From Conus ventricosus (taxonomy: Eukaryota > Mollusca > Gastropoda > Neogastropoda > Conidae), in contig CM031616.1 of NCBI GenBank assembly GCA_018398815.1, positions 73,150,116 to 73,214,115 of the forward strand: 64,000 nucleotides of DNA. Direction: 5' to 3'. Under the pieces are notes generated by a model. That model ran no database searches, had not been told where the DNA came from, and worked only from the letters and a program-made list of their open reading frames with translations. Position numbers and translations under genes: made by a program. Of this stretch, positions 60,875 through 64,000 are shown piece after piece (positions within the stretch are counted from its first letter, which is position 1; each line of letters begins with the position of its first letter).

Positions 60875-63520
60875 GATGAACACACAACCAGGGACAACTC
60901 TGTAACAATTAACACTGAACGCTCCACTGCAACACACAACCAGGACAACTCTGTAACAATTAACACTGAACGCTCCACTGCAACACACAACCAGGGACAA
61001 CTCTGTAACAATTAACACTGAACGCTCCACTGCAACACACAACCAGGGACAACTCTGTAACAATTAACACTGAACGCTCCACTGCAACACACAACCAGGG
61101 ACAACTCTAACAATTAACACTGAACGCTCCACTGCAACACACAACCAGGACAACTCTGTAACAATTAACACTGAACGCTCCACTGCAAGACACAAGGGAC
61201 AACTCTGTAACAATTAACACTGAACGCTCCACTGCAAGACACAACCAGGGACAACTCTGTAACAATTAACACTGAACGCTCCACTGCAAGACACAACCAG
61301 GGACAACTCTGTAACAATTAACACTGAACGCTCCACTGCAACACACAACCAGGGACAACTCTGTAACAATTAACACTGAACGCTCCACTGCAACACACAA
61401 CCAGGGACAACTCTGTAACAATTTACACTGAACGCTCCACTGCAACACACAACCAGGACAACTCTAACAATTAACACTGAACGCTCCACTGCAACACAAC
61501 CAGGGACAACTCTTAACAATTAACACTGAACGCTCCACTGCAACACACAACCAGGGACAACTCTGTTGTAACAATTAACACTGAACGCTCCACTGCAACA
61601 CACAATCAGGGACAACTCTAACAATTAACACTGAACGCTCCACTGCAAGACACAACCAGGGACAACTCTAACAATTAACACTGAACGCTCCACAGCAACA
61701 CACAACCAGGGACAACTCTGTAACAATTAACACTGAACGCTCCACTGCAACACACAACCAGGACAACTCGTAACAATTAACACTGAACGCTCCACTGCAA
61801 CACACAACCAGGGACAACTCTGTAACAATTAACACTGAACGCTCCACTGAAACACACAACCAGGGACAACTCTGTAACAATTAACACTGAACGCTCCACT
61901 GCAACACACAACCAGGGACAACTCTAACAATTAACACTGAACGCTCCACTGCAACACACAACCAGGGACAACTCTGTAACAATTAACACTGAACGCTCCA
62001 CTGCAACACACAACCAGGGACAACTCTGTTGTAACAATTAACACTGAACGCTCCACTGCAAAACACAACCAGGGACAACTCTAACAATTAACACTGAACG
62101 CTCCCACTGCAACACACAACCAGAGACAACTCTGTAACAATTAACACTGAACCTGCACTGCAACACACAACCAGGGACAACTCTGTAACAATTAACACTG
62201 AACGCTCCACTGCAACACACAACCAGGACAACTCTAACAATTAACACTGAAACGCTCCACTGAAACACACAACCAGGGACAACTCTGTAACAATTAACAC
62301 TGAACGCTCCACTGCAACACACAACCAGGGACAACTCTAACAATTAACACTGAACGCTCCACTGCAACACACAACCATGGACAACTCTAACAATTAACAC
62401 TGAACGCTCCACTGCAAGACACAACCAGGGACAACTCTGTAACAATTAACACTGAACGCTCCACTGAAACACACAACCAGGGACAACTCTAACAATTAAC
62501 ACTGAACGCTCCACTGCAACACAACCAGGGACAACTCTGTAACAATTAACACTGAACGCTCCACTGCAACACACAACCAGGGACAACTCTGTAACAATTA
62601 ACACTGAACGCTCCACTGCAACACACAACCAGGGACAACTCTGTAACAATTAACACTGAACGCTCCACTGCAACACACAACCAGGGACAACTCTGTAACA
62701 ATTAACACTGAACGCTCCACTGCAACACACAACCAGGACAACTCTGTAACAATTAACACTGAACGCTCCACTACAACACACAACCAGGGACAACTCTAAC
62801 AATTAACACTGAACGCTCCACTGCAACACAACCAGGGACAACTCTGTAACAATTAACACTGAACGCTCCACTGCAACACAACCAGGGACAACTCTGTAAC
62901 ACTTAACACTGAACGCTCCACTGCAACACACAACCAGGGACAACTCTAACAATTAACACTGAACGCTCCACTGCAACACACAACCAGGGACAACTCTGTA
63001 ACACTGAACGCTCCACTGCAACACACAACCAGGGACAACTCTGTAACAATTAACACTGAACGCTCCACTGCAACACACAACCAGGGACAACTCTAACAAT
63101 TAACACTGAACGCTCCACTGCAACACACAACCAGGGACAACTCTAACAATTAACACTGAACGCTCCACTGCAACACACAACCAGGGACAACTCTGTAACA
63201 ATTAACACTGAACGCTCCACTGCAACACAACCAGGACAACTCTAACAATTAACACTGAACGCTCCACTGCAACACACAACCAGGGACAACTCTGTAACAA
63301 TTAACACTGAACGCTCCACTGCAACACACAACCAGGGACAACTCTGTAACAATTAACACTGAACGCTCCACTGCAACACACAACCAGGGACAACTCTGTA
63401 ACAATAACACTGAACGCTCCACTGCAACACACAACCAGGGACAACTCTGTAACAATTAACACTGAACGCTCCACTGCAACACACAACCAGGGACAACTCG
63501 TAACAATTAACGTTGAATGC
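60875..63520. repeat. 52-bp satellite, about 50 copies
   Basis: Unit CTCTGTAACAATTAACACTG, AACGCTCCACTGCAACACAC, AACCAGGGACAA. Length variants are 44-55 bp: some lack GTAA after CTCT (48 bp), some have AACACAACC for AACACACAACC. Copies are otherwise nearly identical. Confidence 0.97.
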
Positions 63521-63544
63521 TCCACTGCCCTTTATGGTTCGTGA

Positions 63545-63945
63545 GGTTTGCAGACACACTCCAGACACTTCAACATACACTCCAACAGACACTCCAACAC
63601 ACACCAACACACACTCCAACATACACACCAACAGACACACCTACACACACACCCACACCAACACACACTCCAACAGACACAAAACACACACCAACACACA
63701 CTCCAACACACACACCAACACACGCTCCAACAGACACACCAACAGACACACACACACACCACAGACATAACACACACACCAACACACACTCCAACAGACA
63801 CACCAACACACACACACCACAGACAACACACACACTAACACACACTCCAACAGACACACCAACACACACACCAACACACGCTCCAACAGACACACCAATA
63901 CACGCTCCAACAGACACACCAACACACACACCAACACAAACTCAC
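63545..63945. repeat. ACACACTCCAACAGACACACC-type repeat
   Basis: Irregular array of CCAACACACACTCCAACAGA directly after the 52-bp satellite. Confidence 0.92.
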
Positions 63946-64000
63946 TAGCTGAAGTCCGGTGTACTCTCCACATGCAAACTACAGGAATGGCCAAGATGAC

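Noticed and set aside
63532..63994. Cys/Val-rich frames over the ACACACTCCAAC repeat
   Set aside because: Simple-sequence translation.

Overview
The window looks like animal nuclear DNA from a lophotrochozoan, most plausibly a gastropod mollusc. The evidence is long introns, GT-AG splice sites, many 35-106 bp minisatellites in introns, TTAA-flanked piggyBac-like elements, a mariner, a hAT and two Gypsy LTR retrotransposons. The species call is inference. No prokaryotic gene, CRISPR array or rRNA was seen.

One host gene dominates. It lies on the minus strand from at least 59,560 down to a stop codon at 10,130-10,132 and is spread over 14 recognisable coding exons. It encodes a dihydropyrimidinase-like/CRMP (DPYSL) family protein. 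The exons run in protein order from [11 protein letters not shown] (59.5 kb) to a CRMP-type tail ending [10 protein letters not shown] (10.1 kb). The first coding exon (about 15 residues) was not found and probably lies beyond 64 kb. Zinc-ligand positions of the dihydropyrimidinase fold are partly replaced (His to Met, Arg and Pro), so the product is probably a non-hydrolytic CRMP. Four exons each need one extra base to stay in frame. Two exons (30.6 and 31.6 kb) sit in a badly corrupted stretch (about 24.84-31.71 kb) that looks like a low-quality assembly patch.

Layout: 0-8 kb is flanking DNA with a TTAA MITE, a degenerate satellite and a 1.8 kb foldback element. 8-10.1 kb is the probable 3' UTR. 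10.5-14.3 kb is an 86-bp array broken by nested TTAA transposons. 14.4-15.2 kb holds two exons. 15.7-19.7 kb has 47-bp and 40-bp arrays, the latter split by a TG...CA element with a 6-bp target duplication. 20.3-22.5 kb holds two exons and another TTAA element. 22.5-24.7 kb is arrays, and 24.8-31.7 kb is the corrupted patch. 31.7-41.8 kb alternates exons with arrays. 42.25-51.27 kb is a decayed 9-kb Gypsy element (plus strand) carrying a nested hAT. 51.6-52.7 kb is a decayed mariner. 53.35-57.95 kb is a young Gypsy element (minus strand). 58.1-58.3 kb has telomere-like repeats between inverted repeats. 60.9-63.5 kb is a 52-bp satellite.

The transposons and arrays all lie in introns or flanks and none interrupts a recognised exon. 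No additional host gene could be supported.
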